Of a DNA stretch of 64,000 nucleotides, positions 54,701 through 64,000 are shown one piece after another. The position numbers and the translations under genes are program-made. The notes below the pieces were generated by a model. That model was not told the origin of the DNA, made no database searches, and worked only from the letters and a program-made list of their open reading frames with translations. The stretch covers positions 1,674,001-1,738,000 of the forward strand of contig CM034137.1 of the NCBI GenBank assembly GCA_019914995.1. Direction: 5' to 3'. Source of the stretch: Acanthochlamys bracteata. Its lineage: Eukaryota > Streptophyta > Magnoliopsida > Pandanales > Velloziaceae. The first letter of the stretch is position 1; each line of letters starts with the position of its first letter.

Positions 54701-57169
54701 GATGCTCCTAACCATCTGTCTCCTGCCGCCTTTGAGAATTCCAGCATTTTGGCTAAATGCTCCTTGGTGGAGCCTGATGATCTAAACCATGAAATGCAGA
54801 GCAATGCTTGTTTGGATGGGGACCGAGCTGATTGCTCGAACTTGTCTTCTTGCCACTTGTTCTGCGGAACCCAAGCACAGGTTTCTCCACAAGAAGAAGT
54901 TTTGAATTCTGAAGTCGAGTTTCTTGCTGAGGAAAGTTGTTGTAGGTCAAAACGAGCTCCAGATGTTTCTTCTGTGGTTGGTAGTCATGCATCTTGGTCA
55001 GATGTAGTTGGTTCCAAAGCTATGACTGGCAACAGCTTGCAGACATTGATGTCTGGATCAATAAGAAGTGTTGAACCAACTGAGAGGCTGCTGCAACCAT
55101 CGATAGACCCCAAACTAGACATTTATAGATACATTCCAGAAAGGCAAATCACATATACATCACAAATATCTTCAAAGAGCACTTTTTGCTCTTCAGTGGG
55201 GTCGATAGATCCAGCTAAGTTTGGGAATCAAGCGATTCAATCAGGTCCTTCTCTTCTTTGCAACAGCAAGTGCATTGATGAAAATTTTGAAGGCTTGCCC
55301 CTTAACTCACAAGGTGAATTCGTTAGAAATCCAAGCAGCAAAAGTTGTTTTAGTGAGCTTTACAGGAAGCATAATCCAAATTTGCTTTCTGTTTATAATT
55401 GTCCATCTTCCGCTCTTGAACCAAGTAGTAGTGTGGATCAACTGAACGTGAAAGAGAAGATTTCTGGGAAAGTAACAAATAGAAGGGATCAATTGTATCT
55501 GCAGCCAGAAAAACACCAGTCTCCAGACAAAGTTTTAACTTATGGTTCAGGTTATATCCAGTTTCATACGCATGGTAGACCACAAATGCAGGACCATGGT
55601 CTGTTACAGGAACAAGGTCTTTGGATACAAAATGAACTTGTGACGGAAGCTTCTTTTAATGGGTCTGAGGAGCAAAACCGAAGCCATCCTTGTGTCAACA
55701 CAATGAGGCAGAGGGTTGAAGTTGAAGGACATTCTTCAGACAGGTTTCAGCCTGCTCTTCAGCCAACTATGCGTTTGATGGGTAAGAATGTTACTGTTGG
55801 CAAAAGCAGCAATGACTGCTTAAGTTTTGATAATGACAAGATATGGACTGACAAGAAAATCATAACAGAAGACCCTATATCTGCAAAATTGTTAGAACCT
55901 TCTAGGTCTAGGCATTGGCCTGCACATGGTCATCCCGCAAATGGAATGCCCAGAGGAGATCTGCATCACTCATTACAAACTGCGTCAAACTTTCTTCAGG
56001 TACCTACTGTTGCTGATAGAGTTGATAAGATGTCTCTTGGATTGGGTCCGAAGTTGGTGTCAAGAGACCGGCGGCACCCTTTGCCTTTAGGAATTAGGAG
56101 TTCGTTGGACTCTCTTAACCATCCTCTTCCTGCCAGTGTCCCATGCAGTAACATTTTGACTCATCCACTGAACTGTAACCCAATGCCAGAACTTGTCAAG
56201 GTGGGGCATCAACTGCCCTTTAGATCCCATCCGCAAGACATTTACCAACATATTAAGATTGGTTCAACCCATTGCAAGCACAGTCAAAGCATTTCATTTG
56301 AATTGTCACCAGAATCAAGTTTAGGATCTTCATGTATGAACCAGAGGTATCTGAGTTTTGCAAATCCATCATTTGGGAACTCTTCATGGAGCCTTCCTAG
56401 ATGGCTATTGGATGCCGCAGAAAATAGACTAAATCAAAGACCTTGTTGTTCATCATATTCTAACCCAGCTGCTTGCAATCAGCCTTGCAACTTCCATGGA
56501 AGCAATACTTCTTCTATGTGTCCTACATCAGTGGTATCATTTCCTGCTTATGGTATTGTTACCTCTCAAGCTTGTGGACTATCTGCTCCAGTATCCCTGA
56601 GACGGACCTCTGTTTCTCCAATATTTCCCACAAATCATTCAAGCTCTATCAGTGGCATATACCAAGCAAAAATGCCGAACTGGCATGGGAAAAGTTCGAA
56701 TTTTATTTACTCAAAAAGGTCAAGTTCAACTAGAACTAGAAAGAGAAAAACTGCTAAGGATGCTCGGTGCATGAAGCCTGCTAAGAAATTTGCGCACAGT
56801 ATGCAGCATGACCTGAATACCCCAATGGCTCAAATAGGAATAGAGCAATCGCAAGAGTCAGGACAGTTGAACTCTGGGGCAAGTGATGCAAATGTTACGG
56901 AAACAATGACTATGGGCAATCCTGTAATGAATGTTGAGAAGGAAGACTCTGGACGTGTATCAAGATCAGCTTCTCAAAAGATTGATACAACAACAAAACC
57001 AAGACCTTTCAGATTATGCTCTGGAACAAAGCATATACTCACACCTGGCCAAACTGTGGACAGTGATAACTCCACTCCTGTCCACTCAACTGCACCTTTG
57101 GCTATTGAAAATAGCTCCGGTAATGTCCCCCTTTCTCAGACGAAAGCAACAAAAATCTATACATTCTAG
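48741..57169 (+). CDS. EMF1/HAP8-type plant-specific nuclear protein, 1189 aa
   Basis: Three exons: 48741-48772, 48878-49364, 54119-57169 (3570 nt). The N-terminus DSFSIREYVVKSRS followed by CWPF and KKFSWW matches the pattern at the start of EMBRYONIC FLOWER 1 (FSxRGFV...CWPF...KFRWW) and HAPLESS 8 proteins. EMF1 works with Polycomb factors to repress flower genes. The rest is long, Ser/Asn-rich and low in predicted structure. Basic patches (LKKRKKKRN near residue 164; RTRKRKTAKD near 885) are candidate nuclear signals, and GTKHILTPGQ near the C-terminus looks conserved. Introns are 105 bp and 4.75 kb; the large intron contains a hAT-type MITE. An alternative donor 12 bp upstream of 49364 (ACG|GTGAAA) is possible. 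I am confident of the gene, less so of EMF1 versus HAP8 orthology. Confidence 0.8.
51340..51850 (+). pseudogene. Degenerate coding-like sequence of unknown origin inside intron
   Basis: Plus-strand frames with several stops include YERVREICQQVYTDSG, MKDEEEETISQSTILFMRS and a Lys/Glu/Gln-rich run with KVKERKRNHKQQQQNYEVS just before the hAT element. These look like a decayed, highly charged protein, perhaps from an old transposable element. I do not recognise the family. Confidence 0.3.
51851..52430. mobile_element. hAT-type MITE/non-autonomous element, 580 bp
   Basis: Terminal inverted repeats TAGGGGTGACAATAT (51851) and ATATTGTCATCCCTA (ending 52430) differ at one position and have the TAGGGRTG start common in plant hAT elements. 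Flanking 8-bp sequences CTCAACAG (51843-51850) and CTTAATAG (52431-52438) match 6/8, as expected of an aged 8-bp hAT target duplication. The interior is AT-rich with no transposase. Confidence 0.85.
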
Positions 57170-58959
57170 CCGATGCTATTGAAGATTGTCTTTCTTTAAG
57201 GCATGATCAACATTCCTCGTTCATTTGTCATTTCATAAACTTGATTGTGCTTAACTTTCCCTTCCTTGACTATCATTGATGGTTTTAACCAAGTAATTTC
57301 ATCTCTGCGTTAGTTGGATGTGCTTAGTTCTGAACTCTGTTGCACTCTGAATTTGTATCTAACATACCTGGGTCTTAGACTTGCCATTTAGGTTGCCGGT
57401 ATATATCTTTGAATTTTCATTATGGACCTGGCGATTCATTGATACTCCAGTTTCTTAACGTGTTAACTCGTCATCATAAGAGTTGGTACTCTTTGATTTG
57501 TTCGTAGAAATATGGAACTAGCACTACATTGCAAGTGCTTTGTAGCGCGATATATGTGAAGTACTGCGCTTGAGTAGCCTTGTTGTTTTGACCTATTTGG
57601 CACTAGAAGTTTGTAGATTATAACAAATTACTACTTGATACTCAGGAAGTGCAAAATATTGATAATTTTAGTTTCTAGCTGCTTGTTTAGCTCGTAACAT
57701 GAGTTGCACAAACTTTCCAAGTACATTACTTTTGATATTGTTCAATACCATAATCATGTTCGCTGAACCGTGTTCTTTGTTATGTTACCTGAATTGCATG
57801 ATTCGATTGCCAAAAGCTAATGGTGTTAACAGTTTTCCTTCTTTGTTGTTACAAGAATGTACACATTTTTAGGTAATTTTCTGAGCTCTTGATTGATTTC
57901 GGATACCTATTCTCCTTTTGCCTGATTCCTGCTGCAGGATTGTTTTAGTTTTTCTACTTTTGCCTTCTTTATTGCTATGTAGATACCTTGCAAGGCTTTC
58001 TTGACCTTGTTTGCACAACCTGGTATGCATGCCTAGCTATAACATCTGAACTTAAAAAGTAGAGAAAGCTGCAAAAACTTTTTTTTTTTTTCCATTCTTT
58101 TGAATTGAAATAACTTCATATTGGCAAAAAATATCATAATTGCATTAGATGAAAAGAAGGCTCACAAGTTTTTGAACTTAAAATTGTTTCATACAAAAGA
58201 AAAAAAAGAATCTGAACCTGAATATCAACTGGTTCCAGTAGTTATTCAGCCACAGAAGTTACCCTAAGAGTGTTCCTTTTAGGAAAATGACTTTCGTAAA
58301 AATAATTTTAAAAGAATAAATTTTAAAATATAAGTTACAAAATATAAATAATTATGAAATATATAAAAGATTATTTAAATGTTATTTTTTGACAGAAAAA
58401 GTCATTTTTTAATGTAAAAGAACACACCTTTTAAGTTCAAATTTCAGAAGGATTAGACTTTATCGTAGTACGTGTTAACAACAAAAGTTCAAATCATAAT
58501 TTATTTCTACTCTCAGGCTGCCATCAGAACTTCAGCACTACACCACAATCCTTATGTATGATTTGAGTACCTCTGAAGATAGAACAATGAGAAGGAAAAT
58601 AGTTTCAGAAAGTTTGAAGAATTTTTACATGCATAGATTTTTAACAACATAGTACTGAGATACACCTGAGATTATTTTGCGGAGTGCTAGAGTTCATATA
58701 AAGCCATGTTTCAGACAACAATATTCGAAGAAATAAAACAAAATAACCACCATATACTTTTCAACATTACTTGCTGACAACCTTGGGAAACCACAGTTCT
58801 ACGCTTCATGGATTCAAGTATGCAGCGTGCGCTTTTGTTCATGTGTTATTCATCTAAGCTACAAAATAACCAAGAAGATTTCTTACTGATTAAAGATATT
58901 AGCATACAGAAGATACCAACACACGCACAATCAAAAAAAACATTGATAAGAAGGTTATC
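57170..58959. other. Convergent intergenic region
   Basis: 3' flanks of the EMF1/HAP8-like gene (+) and the MADS gene (-). Contains one small MITE (58269-58425) and a candidate last exon for an alternative MADS C-terminus near 58846-58860. Otherwise nothing seen. Confidence 0.6.
58269..58425. mobile_element. Small MITE with GTGTTC...AATGACTTT termini
   Basis: The left end GTGTTCCTTTTAGGAAAATGACTTT is mirrored by the inverted right end GTGTTCTTTTACATTAAAAAATGACTTT. The ~100-bp interior is AT-rich. Confidence 0.65.
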
Positions 58960-61900
58960 TTACCTAAGTTGGAGAACAGTATGCTGTTGTTGCTGCTGAG
59001 AATAATGCTGATTGTTTCGGAGTATGTTTGCCTGCAGGAAGTTGCGGGAATCGAATTGAGCCATGCCTTCATATTCTCCTTCTTCTGCCATTGGTAAAAG
59101 ATCCATATGCTGCTGTGCTCTCTCACTTTCAGCAACCTGTAATGTCAAAAAACCATACTTAGTTAATGTTTGCATGGATTGAAATATTCAATACTCCATA
59201 AGAGAGTCCATCTTCAGTCGGGGACCAAACACCCTGATCCTTCAAGCAGCTCAAACTTACGGCTTTAAAAAATTCCAAATTGTTGGAGGTTTTTATATAC
59301 ACCAAATCTACGTAGGCATAATATTTTCTCTATTCTGGATGTGTTTCGACCATTCATTAAAGTACCATTAGAAGTTCATCGATAACAGATCATAAGAAAA
59401 CATATAAATTTTGATGGTGATATGATGAACACTTAAAAACACATCCAAAATCTATTAAATATTTTATACCTAGGTAATATTTATGAATATGAGAACATAA
59501 CAGTTTCATCTTTAATAATTTGAAAGAATAAACATAAGTTTAGCTGCTAGGAAGACCAAGAGTTCGGTCCTCATTAATAATATCACTAGACTTGCTTTTA
59601 ATTTGTCTACTTAGTCTCTAAAGGAAAAATGCTAGCAACATAAAAAAGTCTTGAATCTTTTTGGTCTACGTCATTCTCGCGAATTGTTTGGTCACATAAA
59701 CTAGAAGGTGAGAAAATGTCAGCTTCAAGGATTTACCAAAAAGTGAACGAAAATAACTTCACACAGAACTATTTATCACCTCCAGCTAAAAAAATCAATA
59801 GCTGATCAAACTACATGAGAAACAATTTGGGAATTACTGTATATAGTGCGTCTTTCTTGATGAGAATATTAGACATTTCAACTTGAACTCAAGATCGAGA
59901 CAAGATCTAATATTACTGTGTATGGAGGCAATCATCACTGCTGAAGCTGGTTGAAGTCACAGCTTTTGCAAAATTTCTTTTTTAGTAAGTAGAAAATATT
60001 CATAGGCAGATCATGGACAAAATCATTTTAGATGCACAGAGTCAAATAAGAAAACAATCTACCTTGCTTCTCAGGTACACATTATCATTCTGCAGTTCGA
60101 TCTCCTTCATGCAAAAAAGTGTAGATCAATTAAGATAGAAGTGACAGAAGTCATAATTTCCAGGAGTAGTGAAACTGGAGAAAAGATTATATACCCTTTT
60201 CTGCATGTACTCAATCTCTTGGTAAAGCATCTCGTTCTGGAATTATTGAAAAAACAATTTAGGATTAAATAAGATGGGGAATCACCTAATAACCTGTGGG
60301 GAAAACATTGTACCTTTTTTATTCTAATTTTGGAAATGCCTTTCTCCAATCTGGTCTCAAGTGCTTTCAGCTCTCTAAGACTCATAGAGCCAATTGATTC
60401 ACCCAACAAATTCCTGTAATTAATGGGTTATACTACTCAGATACATATTTCTCAAGAAGCATAAGTTTAAAATCTGCACCTCACCTGTTTGAATTCTGTA
60501 AACTGTTAATCTGTTGACGCAACTTGTTTGCTTCTTGCTGATAATACTAGAAAAGTTATAAGAAGTCAGAAGTATAAGAGAACGATGGTTAACATAACCA
60601 TGAAATATAAAATTTGAAAATGAATAATTTTGTATTGACCTATTGGCAGAAATTATGAGTTATCTCAAAACACAAATACATACGACCTTGTATACTCTTT
60701 TAGCTACTGCTTGGAGTTAAATAGTCCCAAAGGATAAACAAGGATTTGGCACTCACAGTTCAACATTAAGCTCTATCCTTAATAAGGTCTAAATCTAACT
60801 TCATACAAAGTGCTGTAATTGATTGCATGGCAATAGAGCTACCTACTACAGTCTACAGGCAGATCAAGTGCAGATAAATCAACATAGGCGGCTCACCAGC
60901 TACCAAGGCTGAACAACAGCACGCGATTCATAGCATAGCCCACACCATCCACTACGCAAACAGGTTCTATATAATGTTTTCATCTTTACACCAGCAGCCA
61001 AGTTTAATGTTGTAAGGTACTTAACATTCTAACAATTTGTGAAAATTGCATTCCTAAGGAAATTGATCAAAGTAGGTATACAGAGACAAAATTTAGTGGT
61101 CTCTAAGGTAGAATTGTGGAAATCAATACTTCAGTGAATATGCATGGCATAGTATTGGTGCATGCATGTATGCTTCCTTAAAAGATGTAGCAGTATGCTC
61201 AGAACTATACTCCTATAAATTCCTCTCCTTTTCTTAAGAAAGTGAATTTTCTGATCATGAATAATGACAATGTGTAAATATTATGTTTCTGATGATGACT
61301 ATAAATCTCTCACACACAAAATATACTAAATTTCCGAAGACAACAAACTCAAATTAATATAAACACTGTTTTTGTAAACTGTACATTTCTCCAATCTCTA
61401 TGGCATGCCAAGTTATCTAAATGCCATTTAGTTCAATGGTATGTAATTAAGCTGAAGTTTTTATGAAGTTCCAAGAGATCAAAAGGACATAAAAATTGAT
61501 GGCATCAATTTGCTTTTTTTCAAATTACAGGAAGGTCTTACCTGAGAATTTGCTTCAGATATGGCGCCTGTATTGGAAGCATCACTACTACAAGCTTTCT
61601 TGTACTTCTCAATAGTAGCTCTCACACTGCTCAAATGATACTCTCACAGTTAATCTTCCATGCAAGCAACTAACATCATTCATATAAAAACCAATTCATA
61701 ATTAAGGATCCACAGTCAAAGAATTTAACAATAGCAAGCTGACATTCTACAAAGTCACATATGTATCATTTACAGGAAAGTTATTGACTTATATAACTAT
61801 CCGACCTTATTATTTGATTTCACCGTATGTAGTTAACATGCAATATCCTCATTGTAATCATTTGCCTTTCCTTCCAATTTCTCTTAAATATACATCTTCA

Positions 61901-64000
61901 TCTTTTTGTGATAGACATTTTGATTACTTCTAATTCTGAGCTATGGTTTCAAAGCGGAAGAAAGGTAAAGTTGAAGTTGCTTACAACGTAGTTTCAAAAG
62001 CCACAGGTTACTGCTTCCAGTGTTTGTTTCTCTACAAGCTACTGCATAGCTATAAACTAAAAATCAAGTGTCCAACCAATAAAACATCGCTTTCCTATTC
62101 TGAAAGAAGCCAGAGCTTAGTATAAGAAGTGTCTAATACACATGTTCAAAGCTAAACTTAGAAACTCTACTGAATATTCATATCTGGTGAATGTGAGCCT
62201 ATTTAACAAAACTATTACTCAACAATATAAAGATCTCTGAATTCTGTTGTTTGTAATTAAGATCTCAATTACAAGGAAACTCTTAAAAATACGTCTCCAT
62301 AATTCTCTCCTAATCTGGAGTGAGGGACATTTCTTATTATTATTAGTAATACCATTGTCAGAGAATCAATAGTAACAATCTTCTTTAGCTTCGAGCTAAC
62401 TTACACTACCTCTCGAAGGAACAAGATAAAAATTCTTTAGTAGCTTCATATAAACAACAAAGTTAGCAAAACAACTTCTGCTATAGGATAATGACTAAGT
62501 GTCTAAGTGTCGTGGTTTTGATCCGTTAAGTCGTTTAACCTTAAAAGTTCTTATTAGAAATAATAAAATAGCATCCTAGAATGGAAGCTTTTTTAAGCTA
62601 GCCTGCTTGCCTTTCAACATAAAAAGATAAGTGGTGTATGTTGTCCTATTTTCAGGAGATATTTGGAAGTGCTTAAAATAAAAAGTTTTTCTGAAAAAAA
62701 GCTTATTTTAAAGCTTTATCAGAAACGAGCCTGAGTTTTTTTACGTACAATTCGTACTTTCTAAAGTTTTAAAATACTTTTTAAAAATACTGTAGAAAGC
62801 TTATTAGAGTACAAGATGTTAAAAATAAAATGATAAGTGGTGATAAGGACGGGGTGGAATGCAACTTCCTTTACACAACTAAAGAAAATAGCTTAACAAA
62901 AAGTGCAAGACCTCAACAATTACAATAACCATAATATAAGAACCTATTACACTTAAACAGAAACAATCAAAACAAGAAGAATCGAACCTAGAAACAATAG
63001 CACAAGGAAATTAATATTGAGCAAATATTACATAAGTATATATCACTCAAGAAGGTTAATCCTTCAAACATATACGTCCTTGGTTTTTTAAGGGTTACAT
63101 ACAGAGTCAACAACAATTAAATTCTTAACTCAGGCAAATACCAAATTAGCACAATTTGTGACTCGAAGTTTAATATAATATATAACATGTGTTTATTTAG
63201 TGAAAAATGATTAAATCTGCCCTTCCGTTTTTGAGCTATCTAATAGATGAGTTAGAGTGACATCGAGGATAATTCCTCCAAAAAACAGTGCACCTTTATT
63301 CCTACTCTAATTAAGGTGTTAGCTTTTTTCCAGTTCACTATTATAGAGTGGCAGTAGCTAATAATTTCTCCATCTTTCAATTTAAGTACTTGTTTTAAGG
63401 AATTTTTATTGCCCAACTAAACTGATTAAAGTATTATAAGATCAAAAACAACAAAGTAGTTCACTATATAGTTATACAATACCTAAATAGTCGAAACCGG
63501 ACTATAAGACATTGCTTTATCTTCATATAGGTTTCAAATGGAGGTTAAGTAGCATGATGGTTGTTTTTTTGTCAGAATTGGCTCTTACAAATATTGTGAT
63601 AGTTTTGTAATGAGATTCAACTCACTTCCATGATGGCCTTTGAATTGGTTCTTTTAGTGTATATTTTATCACCCCTATGCTATTTCCTTGAATATTTTCT
63701 AATTTAGGTTAAAAATGAAAAAGTTCAAGTTAATTATGCTGCAAACGTTATGCCTCAAACACCTATGATTATCATCTTTTTGCTATCATGAGTGCTTAAG
63801 TTTATAGATTACAACAATTTGGAAAATAAATGCTTTAGCATAAAAAGGAAATTAGATAGAAAAGAGCAGAGAAACTATGATCAAAAGTAGTCAATTCCAT
63901 TGGAGGTGTCACAGATGAAGTAATCACAATCCCATGACATTCTGCTATTTTTTTGATTTGTAGCATTATTTCTCTACTACCATATCTCATCAACCTAAGT
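58960..64000 (-). CDS. AGAMOUS-subfamily (C-lineage) MADS-box gene, 3' part; MADS exon outside window
   Basis: AG/SHP-type MIKC transcription factors specify stamens, carpels and fruit tissues. Exons visible on the minus strand: 61626-61542 (I region, [16 protein letters not shown]), 60546-60485 ([13 protein letters not shown]), 60413-60314 (K domain, [16 protein letters not shown] and LEKGISKIR), 60236-60195 ([14 protein letters not shown]), 60104-60063 ([14 protein letters not shown]) and 59136-58960 (AESERAQQ..., [12 protein letters not shown], then a Gln run and TVLQL). The DSRNFLQ and LQL end motifs are C-lineage AG motifs and differ from the LHLG end of D-lineage AGL11/STK. The upstream MADS exon is not seen before 64000, so the intervening intron is at least 2.37 kb, as usual for AG genes. 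Whether it is euAG or SHP/PLE type is unclear. Exon phases are all consistent. Confidence 0.9.
61627..64000 (-). other. Large intron of the AG-like gene (incomplete)
   Basis: AT-rich, no exon seen. In AG genes this long intron carries floral regulatory sites. CCATTG words (compatible with the LFY core CCANTG) occur at about 62352 and 63897, too short to prove function. A MITE-like AT-rich stretch lies at about 62655-62850, with ends resembling the GTGCTTA family. Confidence 0.5.

Noticed and set aside
54352..55583. Minus-strand and second-frame open frames inside the large exon of the EMF1-like gene
   Set aside because: Shadow frames of the 1018-codon exon.
61943..62125. Frame starting [15 protein letters not shown] as possible MADS exon
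   Set aside because: It does not match the MADS-domain sequence; the MADS exon must lie beyond 64000.

Overview
The window is nuclear DNA from a flowering plant, most likely a eudicot and quite possibly a woody one. Genes are split by many AT-rich GT-AG introns. The protein families are plant-specific: plastidic NADP-malic enzyme, double B-box protein, KUA1-type MYB, AHP phosphotransfer protein, FT/PEBP and AGAMOUS-type MADS. Gaps are over 70% AT and full of MITE-like elements. I could not fix the species.

Layout: (1) 180-7640 (+), a complete 19-exon plastidic NADP-malic enzyme, NADP-ME4 type. (2) 8998-13134 (-), a complete 11-exon 2-oxoglutarate/Fe(II) dioxygenase, convergent with it. (3) 15478-18984 (+), a three-exon MYB-related gene with an N-terminal zinc knuckle. 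(4) 22694-23718 (+), a six-exon histidine phosphotransfer protein with an altered phospho-site motif. (5) 24336-25284 (-), a four-exon FT-like gene with an unusual segment-B loop. (6) 26340-26640 (-), a decayed insertion of plastid rpoB. (7) 27286-32826 (-), a 12-exon PP5 phosphatase gene that is a pseudogene. (8) 34991-38095 (-), a BBX22-type double B-box gene with a TRIM retrotransposon in intron 1. (9) 38096-48740, about 10.6 kb of AT-rich, MITE-rich sequence with a few unexplained coding-like or GC-rich patches. (10) 48741-57169 (+), a three-exon gene for a 1189-aa EMF1/HAP8-type protein, with a 4.75-kb intron holding a hAT-type MITE. (11) 58960 to beyond the right edge (-), an AGAMOUS-subfamily MADS gene; its MADS-box exon lies outside the window.

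The genes do not form an operon or an obvious biosynthetic cluster. Several are developmental or light regulators (BBX22-like, AHP, FT-like, EMF1-like, AG-like). In Arabidopsis EMF1 represses FT and AG, so finding an EMF1-like gene between an FT-like and an AG-like gene is notable, but a functional link is only inference.

I found no wholly new system. The strongest unusual items are the FT-like protein with Asp-Lys in place of the Gly-Trp pair of segment B, two GC-AG introns in one malic enzyme gene, an AHP with Met in place of the motif Lys, the multiply broken PP5 copy, a TRIM element with perfect 5-bp target duplications, a MITE nested inside another MITE, and the plastid rpoB insertion. 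Exon boundaries were worked out by eye from splice sites, reading phase and remembered family sequences; in six of the seven genes that are complete in the window, exon lengths sum to a multiple of three; in the dioxygenase the first exon is one base short as numbered.
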